From positions 2,601,063 through 2,665,062 of the forward strand of contig CM060958.1 in NCBI GenBank assembly GCA_030765055.1: a DNA stretch of 64,000 nt, read 5' to 3'. The notes beneath the pieces are model-generated. The model had not been told where the DNA came from. It did no database searches and worked only from the letters and a program-made list of their open reading frames with translations. Made by a program: the position numbers and the translations under genes. The DNA is from Mantis religiosa. Its lineage: Eukaryota > Arthropoda > Insecta > Mantodea > Mantidae. Positions 45,052-55,462 of the stretch are shown here, one piece after another (position 1 is the first letter of the stretch; each line of letters opens with the position of its first letter).

Positions 45052-45439
45052 CTGAAAATATCAATATAATTCAAAAGTGAAATATGTTAAATAAAAAATA
45101 AATATGAAACATTTTAAATGAATATGGTCTTTTATTTTAAACTAGCACAATATTAGTTTTCTTGTGTATAACTGCTGAGTTTCCACTCTGCAGTTGCATG
45201 GAATTGATAACCAGTAATAAAATATTTTTCTCATTATTAAAGTTAAAACTTAGGATTAATTATTACTGACAGCACATTGTAAGTTTATTTTACAGTAACT
45301 ATATCGTACAGTAAAACTCGTTAACCCAGACCAGTTTAAGAAAAAAAAACTTATGTTGTTTAGGTAGTAAATGAAGACTTGTTTTACAAATGATAAACTG
45401 CTATTCTCAGTACGTTCATTACTAGAATTCTTTTGGCAG

Positions 45440-46200
45440 CGGACGAATTCACTGCACTCACCTCACCTGCTTGGGACCAGGTTGGAAGAGAAACTTTGAT
45501 AAAGTTGTGGCCTGGTGTAGGTGACTTGGCAGAAAACAAGATTGAAGAAGAAAAAATAAGAGTGGAAGAAGATTTTATAGACATTTTTAAAAATATCAAA
45601 GGCAGTTGATGAAGACATTGACAATGACAGAAGTTATAAACCGATTACGGAGGAACGCATTATTGCATCATGTAGTGTTACTGAAAATAAAAATGAGTAT
45701 TCAGATTCAGACAATGTTGATGAACCAGCTGTGGTTATGTCCCTCACACAAGCAGTAACAAACATAGAAAGTGATGCTTTATTTCCAGAGTCCAGTCAAA
45801 ACATTGACAAATGAACTTCTAATGTTAAAGCGGATGTGAGATCTCGCTACTTGTAAGTGATACACTAAACTGAGACAACAGAAGCTCACTGCTGTTATGA
45901 CCCACACACAAGCAGTAACAAACAGAGAAATTGATGTTTTATTTCAAGAGTCAAGCCAAAACATAGACAAATGAACTTCTAATGTTAAAGCGGATGTGAG
46001 ATCACGCTACTCGTAAGTGATACACTAAACTGAGACAACAGAAGCTCACTGCTGTTATGACCCACACACAAGCAGTAACAAACATAGAGAAATTGATGTT
46101 TTATTTCAAGAGTCAAGTCGAAACATTGACAAATGAACTTCTAATGTTAAAGTGGATGTGAGATAAGTGATATACTAAATTGAGACAACAGAAGCTCAGT
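45440..46200 (+). pseudogene. Possible pogo/Tigger transposase tail with triplication
   Basis: SAWDQVGRETLIKLWPGVGD-like reading (about 45465-45520; first residue uncertain) and an acidic tail (KIEEEKIRVEEDFIDIF, DSDNVDEPAVV) recall the C-terminal end of pogo/Tigger transposases. A 160-bp segment (TCACACAAGCAGTAACAAAC) is present three times (about 45737, 45897, 46058). Moderate to low confidence. Confidence 0.4.
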
Positions 46201-46690
46201 TTTTTTTACTACTGAGTAGTTTGTAGTACAACAATACTTAGGCTATTAAAGAACATACAGTGTATGTGTTTTTAGGTGAAAGTGTGCCAATAGCAATTAA
46301 TAAACTAATAATTTATAACACCTAAACTTCCAGTCTCCGATGATCACTCAAGAGTTTGGAAAGTCTTGTGTATGACTCCCTAGTAAATAAATAGTCCAGA
46401 AGAAGCTATGTCATGTAGAAGGTGAGCTGACAGTGCAAAATAACAAATTCACAATATGATATTTTAATTAAAGCAATTTTTGAGCAAATAAAAAAATAAC
46501 AAAAATGTTCCCATGTTGTTTGTGGTGAACAGATTTTCTTGAAAATCTTCAAGTCACATCTTGGAAAATGCTGAACTTAAACAGATCTCAAAACGTACTT
46601 GCAATAAAATCTTTATATTGGAAGTTTTAAAAAGAATGCCGCATTATAACTAGAAGCTTATACAGACATGAGACTTTACTCTGTACGTAC
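46201..46690. other. TUBGCP6 intron, nothing recognised
   Basis: AT-rich sequence without signal. Confidence 0.5.
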
Positions 46691-46871
46691 TTCTCCTCCT
46701 CTATGAGTTGCTGTTCATTCTCATACTGTTGTGCCAGCAGTCTATCTTCCTCTAACTCTCGCTGCTTCACAATATCTCTCTGAGCTGCTGCCTCCTCCAT
46801 CTGCTCCTTCAATGCTGCCAACTGTTGTCTCTTTTCCTTTGCCACTTCTTCAGCTCGTATCTGCTTTTCCT
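46691..46871 (-). CDS. TUBGCP6: TUBGCP6 exon c (coiled coil)
   Basis: The exon completes a Lys codon from exon b and reads EKQIRAEEVAKEKRQQLAAL and QRELEEDRLLAQQYENEQQL, a heptad-rich coiled coil. The donor GAA|GTACGT leaves phase 2, which makes a Lys codon with the first base of exon d. Confidence 0.8.
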
Positions 46872-47300
46872 CTGTATCAACAGTTAAACTTTAAACTAAA
46901 ATATTTCCATACAGTGAAGGCCAGGATTCAAACATAATAGCTAAAAATTGATTGTTTCTGTACTAACAAATCTGTGGTGTTACATTCACACCATTCCTGC
47001 ACAAAATATTCTTGTACTTACTTCATGTTAAATATTTACATACATGTGTCACTATATGCTACATTTGCAAAACTCAAACTAATAGCAATGGGACAATAAC
47101 ACTATTTCTCAACACTCATTTATAAAAGTCTGTAAAGATTACAGCTTGTTCGTTAAGTTCTTAGTAGTAGTTTTCTGTATATACACCAGTTTTACTTTTG
47201 CTCATTTTTAGATGTTGCCGAGTTAAGTTGTCAGTTACAGAAAATCCATACTCAACAGGAAATTATTTAAAGGTTCTGCAAACTTTCCTTGGGGTATGCA
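46872..47300. other. TUBGCP6 intron, nothing recognised
   Basis: AT-rich sequence without signal until the PLE debris begins. Confidence 0.5.
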
Positions 47301-47304
47301 AGTA

Positions 47305-47700
47305 ACATACTTCTTTAATATTAAAAGCAGAAGCATTATTAACAGTGAAGTATTCTTCATATTTGAGTTTGATTTATGAGTCACTATGTTTACACTCAAA
47401 CTTCACTTACTTGTATAATTGAAACGTTTTCAAGATCATTTGATCTCATCCTCATCCTTCATTTAGTCACCAAACGTTTCAATTATACAACAAGTAAGTG
47501 AAGTTTGAGTGTAAACATAGTGACTCATAAATCAAACTCAAATGTGCTTATTAATTTTTAGATGAGTCGTATTTATTACACATCTGTAGTGTAGTGAAGC
47601 AGATGTGTAAGAAATACGACTCATCTAAAAATTAATAATTTTTCGCTTCACTGTGGTGTTCCAATACAGTTAAATCTCAAATATGCTTCTTTAAATTTGT
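47305..47700. mobile_element. PLE-D and PLE-A terminal foldbacks
   Basis: AATATTAAAAGCAGAAGCAT (47317) is the PLE-D start; two PLE-D tails face each other at 47375-47545 with the stem GATCAAATGATC between. A PLE-A tail palindrome follows (TTAGATGAGTCGTATTT, 47558-47635), then GTGGTGTTCCAATACAG. No coding part is left. Confidence 0.65.
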
Positions 47701-47990
47701 TGGTGACAATGATAATTTATTATCTATTATTATACCTACAAATTTTATATTATCCAAATAATACTTCCAGGAGCCTCTCTTTAATATGTATATTTTCAGT
47801 TCCACTGCCACTGAGCAGAAAACCATTGGCTCTAAACCATTTATCTGCCTGGATTATTGTGGATATAAGTGCTTGCACATCTGTCAAGAAAAGTAATGTC
47901 ATTTGCATATAAATGGTAGTAGGAGTATTTACCAAAAATATTTGTGATGCATCTTTGGAAAACGGTGAACATAAAATAATAAGTTACAAT
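47701..47990 (-). pseudogene. LINE RT fragment
   Basis: On minus, across a frameshift: a YANDITF-like catalytic block, TDVQALISTIIQADKWFRAN and GFLLSG, the region just after YADD in Jockey/CR1 RTs. Confidence 0.65.
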
Positions 47991-48126
47991 GTTAATACAC
48001 AAATGGAACTTTAAATACGTAAGTAAACAATTTCTTCAGAACACAGACAAGAACTAGAATGTAAGGCAACAATTCTAATCTCATCAAGGCTTCGCGGGTG
48101 ATCAGCCATGTCAAATTAATAAACGT

Positions 48127-48168
48127 CGAGCTTTCAGCCATTGTATACTCCATGGCCTTCCTCAGGAT
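48127..48168 (-). ncRNA. Hammerhead motif, left arm
   Basis: Minus strand: CTGAGGA (48165-48159), AGGCCAT paired with ATGGCT across a long loop (one bulge), GAA (48135-48133), AGCT, C. Confidence 0.6.
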
Positions 48169-48210
48169 CCTGAAGAAGGCCATGGAGTTTACAATGGCTG
48201 AAAGCTTGAC
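48167..48210 (+). ncRNA. Hammerhead motif, right arm
   Basis: CTGAAGA (48170-48176), AGGCCAT/ATGGCT stem, GAA (48200-48202), AGCT (48203-48206), T. Core N7 differs from the left arm (A versus G), as CUGANGA allows. Confidence 0.6.
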
Positions 48211-48549
48211 GTTTATTAATTTGACACGGCTGATCACCCGCGAAGCCTTGATTAGTAATGCTTGCCGTGAAAGCTTCAAGTCTTACAATTCTAATCTCAA
48301 TTAAATTTAAAGGGATTCGATTAATGACACTAAACAACATTTACTTTTAGTGTCATTAATCAACTACATTTAAATTTGATTTATTACAACAACATGATCA
48401 ACACTTCCAAGAAAGGAATTATTTAATCTCTATGTTGGCTTCTAATGTTATTACTATAATCAAGAAGTGAGAAAGAACAAACCACGACCAGAATTGGGAA
48501 GTAACATTTGCACAGTGGGACGACTGATATTCAGCTGATATAATTCAGG

Positions 48550-48775
48550 CCATGCCATAGTGGAGTGGTTAGACCGCTCAACTCTCACAAAGGTGGCCTA
48601 GATTCAATCCCAGGCGACTGCAAAGTGAAATTTGTCGTGGACAACACAGCACTGGGGCGGTTTCCCCCACCATCTCACTCCACCGGTGATCCATCTTCAT
48701 CTTATGTATCATCAGTGTCACCACCTGCAGTGCTGTATGTAGTAAAACCGGTGTTAAACACTAAAATTTTATTTT
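48550..48775 (+). mobile_element. tRNA-derived SINE (Se3), degraded
   Basis: Same family as Se1 and Se2 (GTGGTTAGACCGCTC, GTGGACAACACAGCACTGGG, CACCTGCAGTGCTGTATG), with a deletion in the CTCCAGGACC block. No target duplication seen. Confidence 0.8.
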
Positions 48776-48933
48776 AGCCAATTTCAACAGTAAACACTCT
48801 CTAAATATAATTGTGTAATCAGCTATCACTCTATATATCGAGATTTAACTGTATTGGAACACCACAGTGAAGCGAAAAATTATTAAATTTTAGATGAGTC
48901 GTATTTTTTTACACATCTGCTTCACTTTCGTAC

Positions 48934-50031
48934 CTATTTTGAGGACATGTTTCGCAAATCATCGTTTGCATCTACGGCTCTTATGCGACTGAAGCTTGAT
49001 CCAGCGGTGTGGGTAATTCTGGGGTTGCTGCTGCCATCTGTTGATTTAGTGATGAACTTAAATGTGGGATTCTCTTCTAGCGGGATTTCAAAGTTCATTA
49101 GTTGGTTTTTATGTTTTTCTATGTATATCCTCTCCCATATGACGAGTTCACTATGTTTTTGTACGTATTTTAGTAATTCGGTGCTATCTTCAATTTCATG
49201 ATTTTCAGACCAGAAATGAGCTGCTATTGCGGACTTATCAATATTTTTGTATCTTGAGTGCCTGAAGTGTTCTTTCTTTCTAGTGCCTATGTTTCTTTTT
49301 GTCCTCCCTATGTAAATTTTTTCACAGTCTTTACACTTAATCTTGTAAATGCCTGACTTTTCCTCTGGTTTTATCTTATCAGTATTATTACTGTGAAGTA
49401 GGTTTTTAATGTTGTAATTGTTTTTTGGTGCCAATGTTATATTGTATTTCTTGAATATTTTTTGGAACTTTTTTGTGGCCCAGGGGTGGTAAGTAAATTT
49501 AGCAAATCTAATTTCTTGTTTTATTGGTGTGAGAGTTGTGATCTGTTTTAATCTCTTTTGAAGTTTGAATAATTTTAGTTTTTTATCTACAAGGTTTTTT
49601 CCATATCCATTTTTAATTGCAGTTTTTAAGATTTGATGGTATTCGTTTTGATATTCTTGCTGGCTGAGAGGTAGATTTACTAATCTGTGTGTGAGACTGT
49701 TGATGGTTGCATGTTTGTGTGGAATTGGGTTGAAACTATTTGCTTTGATGTAATTATCTGTGTGTGTTGCTTTTCTATGGATGCCAAATTCTAGTTTTTC
49801 ATTGCTTTTTTTGATTTTAAGGTCTAAAAAAGGCAGAGTACAGTCCTCTTCAGTTTCTACTGTGAATTGTATGCTGGGTTCTTGCAGGTTGAGTAGTTTC
49901 AAAGCATCATCTATTAGTTTGTAGGGCACTATTGCAAAGATGTCGTCTACGTATCTGTACCATGTTTTAAACATATGAGGGAAGGTTTTAGTTATATGTG
50001 TTTCGAAAAAGCTCATGTATAGATTGGCCAA
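48934..50031 (-). pseudogene. PLE-A1 RT C-terminal half and GIY-YIG endonuclease
   Basis: The 365-codon frame begins at NLYMSFFETH; YRYVDDIFAIV is the RT catalytic YVDD; PFLDLKIKK and EFGIHRKATHTD are PLE RT thumb blocks; AKFTYHPWATKKFQKIF leads to the endonuclease: SGIYKIKCKDCEKIYIGRTK (GIY, Cys pair, YIG), RKKEHFRH, AAHFWSENHEI. It ends DANDDLRNMSSK. With the piece at 50609-50013 it would be a nearly full PLE ORF, broken by one frameshift. Confidence 0.92.
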
Positions 50032-50609
50032 AAATGGTGACAGCAGGCTTCCATAGCTAGTCCTGAAATTTGTTTATAATATTTTCCATCGAAGACAAAA
50101 TAATTTTGATGTATACATAATTCAGTCATTGCCAAATATTCTTCTATTGCATTGGCATCTAGGTTTATAGAATTTAGCCATTTTTTCAGTTGAATCAAAA
50201 GTTTGTCTAATGGAATGCTAGGGAAGAGGGAGCGGACATCAAAGGATACTAAAGTGTCATGAGGTTTTAGTTTAAGATTTTGAATTTTTATTACCGGGTC
50301 TAAAGAGTTTTTTATGCTCAGAGTATGGAATTGTGGAAAGGACTCAAATTTTTTGGATAGCCATTTTGCCAGAAGGTAAGTAGGAGTGTTTATATTATTT
50401 ACAATGGGTCTCATGGGTATGTTGGGTTTGTGTATTTTAGGCAAACCATATAGTCTTGCAAGGGTAGGGTTGTCCGGTTTGATAGTTTTTTGTTCTGTAG
50501 TTGTTAAAATTTTACTATTAATGATGGTTTTTTGTACATCTTTTATGCATCGGTTGAGTGGATTAGAATCTATTTCCTGGAATTCTTTTTGTTGTAGTAA
50601 CTCTAACAT
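50013..50609 (-). pseudogene. PLE-A1 RT N-terminal half
   Basis: ARLYGLPKIHKPNIPMRPIV and LVSFDVRSLFPSIPLDKLLI (first catalytic Asp in FDV) are diagnostic PLE RT blocks; YKQISGLAM ends at the frameshift where GSPLSP should follow. Confidence 0.92.
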
Positions 50610-50665
50610 TTTTTCTTTGTATGTAGCTGTATCTAAGATTACTATTTTGTTCCCTTTATCAGCCC

Positions 50666-51424
<759 letters not shown>

Positions 51425-51520
51425 ATCGAGATTTAACTGTATTGGAACACCACAGTGAAGCGAAAAATTATTAAATTTTAGATGAGTCGTATTTCTTACA
51501 CATCTGCTTCACTTTCGTAC

Positions 51521-52021
51521 CTATTTTGAGGACATGTTTCGCAAATCTTCGTTTGCATCTACGGCTCTTGTGCGACTGACGCTAGATCCAGCGGTGTGGG
51601 TAATTCTGGGGTTGTTGCTGCCATCTGTTGATTTAGTGATGAACTGAAATGTGGGATTCTCTTCTAGCGGGATTTCAAAGTTCATTAGTTGGTTTTTATG
51701 TTTTTCTATGTATATCCTCTCCCATATGACGAGTTCACTATGTTTTTGTACGTATTTTAGTAATTCTGTGCTATCTTCAATTTCATGATTTTCAGACCAG
51801 AAATGAGCTGCTATTGCGGACTTATCAATATTTTTGTATCTTAAGTGCCTGAAGTGTTCTTTCTTTCTAGTGCTTATGTTCCTTTTTGTCCTCCCTATGT
51901 AAATTTTTTCACAGTCTTTACACTTAATCTTGTAAATGCCTGACTTTTCCTCTGGCTTTATCTTATCAGTATTATTACTGTGAAGTAGGTTTTTAATGTT
52001 GTAATTGTTTTTTGGTGCCAA
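51521..52021 (-). CDS. PLE-A2 GIY-YIG endonuclease
   Basis: SGIYKIKCKDCEKIYIGRTK, TRKKEHFRHLRYKNIDKSAI and AAHFWSENHEI as in A1, ending NEDLRNMSSK. Here NDD has become NED, so the vestigial ribozyme core is mutated further. Confidence 0.85.
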   Translation of the reverse strand: MAPKNNYNIKNLLHSNNTDKIKPEEKSGIYKIKCKDCEKIYIGRTKRNISTRKKEHFRHLRYKNIDKSAIAAHFWSENHEIEDSTELLKYVQKHSELVIWERIYIEKHKNQLMNFEIPLEENPTFQFITKSTDGSNNPRITHTAGSSVSRTRAVDANEDLRNMSSK

Positions 52022-52219
52022 TGTTATATTGTATTTCTTGAATATTTTTTGGAACTTTTTTGTGGCCCAGGGGTGGTAAGTAAATTTAGCAAATCTAGTT
52101 TCTTGTTTTATTGGTGTGAGAGCTGTAATCTGTTTTAATTTCTTTTGAAGTTTGAATAATTTTAGTTTTTTATCTACAAGGTTTTTTCCATATCCATTTT
52201 TAATTGCAGTTTTTAAGAT

Positions 52220-52687
52220 TTGATGGTATTCATAAATATTAAAAGCAGAAGCATTATTAACAGTGAAGTATTCTTCATATTTAAATCAGGAATTTATCAG
52301 ATTAATTGTGAAACCTGTGAAAAAAGCTACATAGGAAAAACTAAGAGAAACATGTTAACCAGGCAAAAAGAACACCAGAGGAACATTAAGTTGAAACAAA
52401 CAGAAAAATCTGCAGTTTCACACCATTTTTGGACAGAAAACCACAACATTGGCCACAACATTAAACTGTTAAAATCTTTAAGTACACCCATAGAATTGGA
52501 TATTTGGGAAAAAATTTTCATAAACAAAAACCGTGATAAAGTTATAAATTTTGAAATCCCGGCATTAAATGAAGTATTAAAACTTAGTGCCCCTAACACC
52601 AGATGGCAGAGTGATCGGAACTCCGTAGTAGTGGAAGAAGAGGAAGGTTCATCTAGTCACCAAACAGCTGATGATGAGATCGAATGA
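52220..52687 (+). CDS. PLE-D GIY-YIG endonuclease
   Basis: KSGIYQINCETCEKSYIGKT (GIY, Cys pair, YIG), RQKEHQRN, AVSHHFWTENHNI and WEKIFINKNRDK are all present without a stop. The start is uncertain because the element is truncated; the coding part begins about 52285. It ends ADDEIE-stop; ADD is encoded by the hammerhead core. Confidence 0.85.
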   Translation: MMVFINIKSRSIINSEVFFIFKSGIYQINCETCEKSYIGKTKRNMLTRQKEHQRNIKLKQTEKSAVSHHFWTENHNIGHNIKLLKSLSTPIELDIWEKIFINKNRDKVINFEIPALNEVLKLSAPNTRWQSDRNSVVVEEEEGSSSHQTADDEIE

Positions 52688-52767
52688 TCTTGAAAACGTT
52701 TCAATTATACAACAACAAGTAAGTGAAGACTGAGTGTAAACATAGTGACTCATAAATTCAAATTTAA
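52232..52767 (+). mobile_element. PLE family D insertion
   Basis: A 536-bp 5'-truncated PLE starting ATAAATATTAAAAGCAGAAG with a complete endonuclease domain, a hammerhead and a terminal region (ACAAGTAAGTGAAG). The 14-bp target duplication is exact. Confidence 0.88.
52665..52703 (+). ncRNA. Hammerhead ribozyme, PLE-D
   Basis: CTGATGA (52668-52674), T, GAGATC (52676-52681), loop GAAT, GATCTT (52686-52691), GAA (52692-52694), AACGTT (52695-52700), T, C. The stem III palindrome differs from families B and C. Confidence 0.8.
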
Positions 52768-53604
52768 ATTTGATGGTATTCGTTTTGATATTCTTGCTGG
52801 CTGAGGGGTAGATTTACTAATCTGTGAGTGAGGCTGTTGATGGTTGCATGTTTGTGTGGAATTGGGTTGAAACTATTTGCTTTGATCTGTGTGTGTTGCT
52901 TTTCTATGAATGCCAAATTCTAGTTTTTCATTGCCTTTTTTGATTTTAAGGTCTAAAAAAGGTAGAGTACAGTCCCCTTCAGTTTCTACTGTGAATTGTA
53001 TGCTGGGTTCTTGCAGGTTGAGTAGTTTCAAAGCATCATCTATTAGTTTGTAGGGCACTATTGCAAAGATGTCGTCTACGTATCTGAACCATGTTTTAAA
53101 CATATGAGGGAAGGCTTTAGTAATGTGTTTCGAAAAAGCTCATGTATAGATTGGCCAAAAATGGTGATAGCGGGCTTCCCATAGCTAGGCCTGAAATTTG
53201 TTTATAATATTTTCCATCGAAGACAAAATAATTTTGATGTATACATAATTCAGTCATTGCCACATATTCTTCTATTGCATTGGCATCCAGGTTTATAGAA
53301 TTTAGCCATTTTTTCAGTTGAATCAAAAGTTTGTCTAATGGAATGCTAGGGAAGAGGGAGCGGACATCAAAGGATACTAAAGTGTCATGAGGTTTTAGTT
53401 TAAGATTTTGAATTTTTTCTACCAGGTCTAAAGAGTTTTTTATACTCAGAGTATGGAATTGTGGAAAGGACTGAAATTTTTTGGTTAGCCATTTTGCCAG
53501 AAGGTAAGTAGGAGTGTTTATATTATTTACAATGGGTCTCATGGGTATGTTGGGTTTGTGTATTTTAGGCAAACCATATATTTTTGCAAGGGTAGGGTTG
53601 TCTA

Positions 53605-54292
53605 GATAAAAAACTAAAATCATTCAAACTTCAAAAGAGATTAAAACAGATCACAGCTCTCACACCAATAAAACAAGAAATTAGATTTGCTAAATTTACT
53701 TACCACCCCTGGGCCACAAAAAAGTTCCAAAAAATATTCAAGAAATACAATATAACATTGGCACAAAAAAACAATTACTTCATTAAAAACCTACTTCACA
53801 GTAATAATACTGATAAGATAAAACCAGAGGAAAAGTCAGGCATTTACAAGATTAAGTGTACAGACATAGGGAGGACAAAAAGAAACACAGGCACTAGAAA
53901 GAAAGTACACTTCAGGCACTTAAAATACAAAAATATTGATAAGTCCGCAATAGCAGCTCATTTCTGGTCTGAAAATCATGAAATTGAAGATAGCACAGAA
54001 TTACTAAAATACGTACAAAAACATAGTGAACTCGTCATATGGGAGAGGATATACATAGAAAAACATAAAAACCAACTAATGAACTTTGAAATCCCGCCAG
54101 AAGAGAATCCCACATTTAAGTTCATCACTAAATCAACAGATGGCAGCAACAACTCCAGAATTACCCACACCACTGGATCAAGCTTTAGTCGCATAAGAGC
54201 CAGAGATGCAAACGATGATTTGCGAAACATGTCCTCAAAATAGGTACGAAAGTGAAGCAGATGTGTAATAAATACGACTCATCTAAAAATTA
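53605..54292 (+). mobile_element. PLE-A copy A3, head-to-head with A2
   Basis: The plus-strand copy starts in the linker (DKKLKSFKLQKRLKQITALT) and runs through the endonuclease to the 3' end. With A2 it makes another inverted pair joined at truncated 5' ends. Confidence 0.88.
53758..54243 (+). pseudogene. PLE-A3 endonuclease, YIG block damaged
   Basis: SGIYKIKCTDIGRTK: seven residues including the second Cys and YI of YIG are deleted relative to A1, so it cannot be active. The rest (AAHFWSENHEI, WERIYIEKH) is intact. Confidence 0.85.
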
Positions 54293-54755
54293 ATAAATAC
54301 CTTTTTATATTCTTAATATTACATAGTTCAGTATTCTTTATTTTACCTGGCAATCTATTATACATGTCTTTTCCGATACTTTCTAATGATCTGTTTAGTG
54401 TTCCCCTTAGTGTGGTCCTAAAATAGTCAGCTTTATTTCTTACATTATATGAGTGTGCATTACAGTTCTTTTTACATGTATTCCTTTCTATTACATATTT
54501 AATGCTTTCATATATGTATATGCATTGAACAGTTAAAATATTATGCTTCTTAAATATCTACCTACAGCTAGATCTTCTCTCAACATTTTCAATTATTCGT
54601 ATAACTTTCTTTTGTAATCTGAAAATTTTTAACATCTCTTTTGCATTTATATTACCCCATAAAGACATCCCATATTTTATATGTGAATAGATAAATGCAT
54701 AATACACTTGTTTTAAGGTTTTGTTATCCATAGTTCGTCTAACTTGTTTCATTAT

Positions 54756-54864
54756 ATAAAAATTATTTGTGGTTGGTTTATTGACACTCGTCACTTACTT
54801 TTTCATATATTTATGAGAGACTAGTTTCAAAGGCCCTGGCCTCCATTTTCAATCTCTTCCCAAC
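54756..54864 (-). mobile_element. 109-bp insertion carrying a hammerhead-like core
   Basis: TGTTTCATTAT at 54745-54755 and 54865-54875 is the target duplication. The insert has no coding part. On minus it holds the hammerhead-like motif and a tail GTAAGTGACGAGTGTC. Confidence 0.7.
54818..54853 (-). ncRNA. Decayed hammerhead-like motif
   Basis: Minus: TTGAAAA (54852-54846) in place of CTGANGA, T, GGAGGCC/GGCCTTT stem with a 2-nt loop, GAA (54828-54826), palindrome ACTAGT (54825-54820), C. Two core bases are changed. Confidence 0.5.
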
Positions 54865-55462
54865 TGTTTCATTATGTATATACCTTTATTTTTTTTTTTT
54901 TATTATATGTTCTATGTGTTACTTCCACCCTAGGTGTTTATCAATTACTACCCCCAAAAATTCTGTTTGGCATGTTTCTGGAATACTTTCACCATCAACA
55001 GTAATTTTTATATTTGTTGAACACTTCTTGAGATCGAACTTTATCCAGCATGTCTTATTTAAATTTATCATTAGGTCTAAGTTTAAGAAATACTGTTTTA
55101 CTATTGGAAAAGCTTCATACAGCCTTCATAAGAAGTCTGAAAAAATCTGTTCAATGTGCCAGTGTAGAACTGTGTGGTCCACAGAAGATTACAGTCCAAG
55201 GTTCAGGTAAATCTGAAGAAGACAGTGCTTTATGGGATAAAATGTGCTAAACTAATGCAGTAACTTTCCATGCAAGGCCATGTGAATCCTTTCCACATTT
55301 TCAGTATACCCTCCATTTACTTTATGTATACAGACATATTACATAATTCCGTTGTTTAAGGACTATGATACAATGAAGCACAAAATTAATACAATTTTGA
55401 GTCGAACTAATACTCAATGCTCCATTTATTGCTAGTATTTACCTAGGATCTTCCTAACATCA

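Larger units (their letters stand above)
48060..48300. repeat. Inverted repeat with two divergent hammerheads
   Basis: Left arm 48085-48166 and right arm 48168-48250 are inverted copies (GTGATCAGCC...; GGCTGATCACC) around the GGATCC centre. Each arm holds one hammerhead pattern pointing away from the centre. No coding part. Confidence 0.75.
51425..53604 (-). mobile_element. PLE-A copy A2, interrupted by PLE-D
   Basis: RT N-part 53604-53117 (IYGLPKIHKPNIPMRPIV, SFDVRSLFPSIP, GLAMGSPLSP), a frameshift near 53110, RT C-part with YVDD at 53103-52873, then PLE-D (52232-52767), then the endonuclease 52021-51521 and the 3' end. ATTTGATGGTATTC at 52218-52231 and 52768-52781 duplicates the target. 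Confidence 0.88.
54294..55380 (-). mobile_element. LINE-3w 3' fragment
   Basis: On minus: MKQVRRTMDNKTLKQVYYAF and SHIKYGMSLWGN (post-RT region), then a HSYNVRNKADYF-type tail, typical of Jockey/CR1 LINEs. A 109-bp hammerhead-bearing insertion splits it (54756-54864). The stretch right of about 55020 is hard to place; its plus-strand open frames have no family match. Confidence 0.7.

Noticed and set aside
43486..45055. Plus-strand frames opposite TUBGCP6 exon d
   Set aside because: Shadows of the repeat arrays; the minus frame joins flanking exons in phase and matches GCP6.
47425..47470. PLE-D hammerhead in the foldback
   Set aside because: The stem GATCAAATGATC and GAAAACGTTTC remain but the core reads GGATGA, missing the C-T of CTGATGA.
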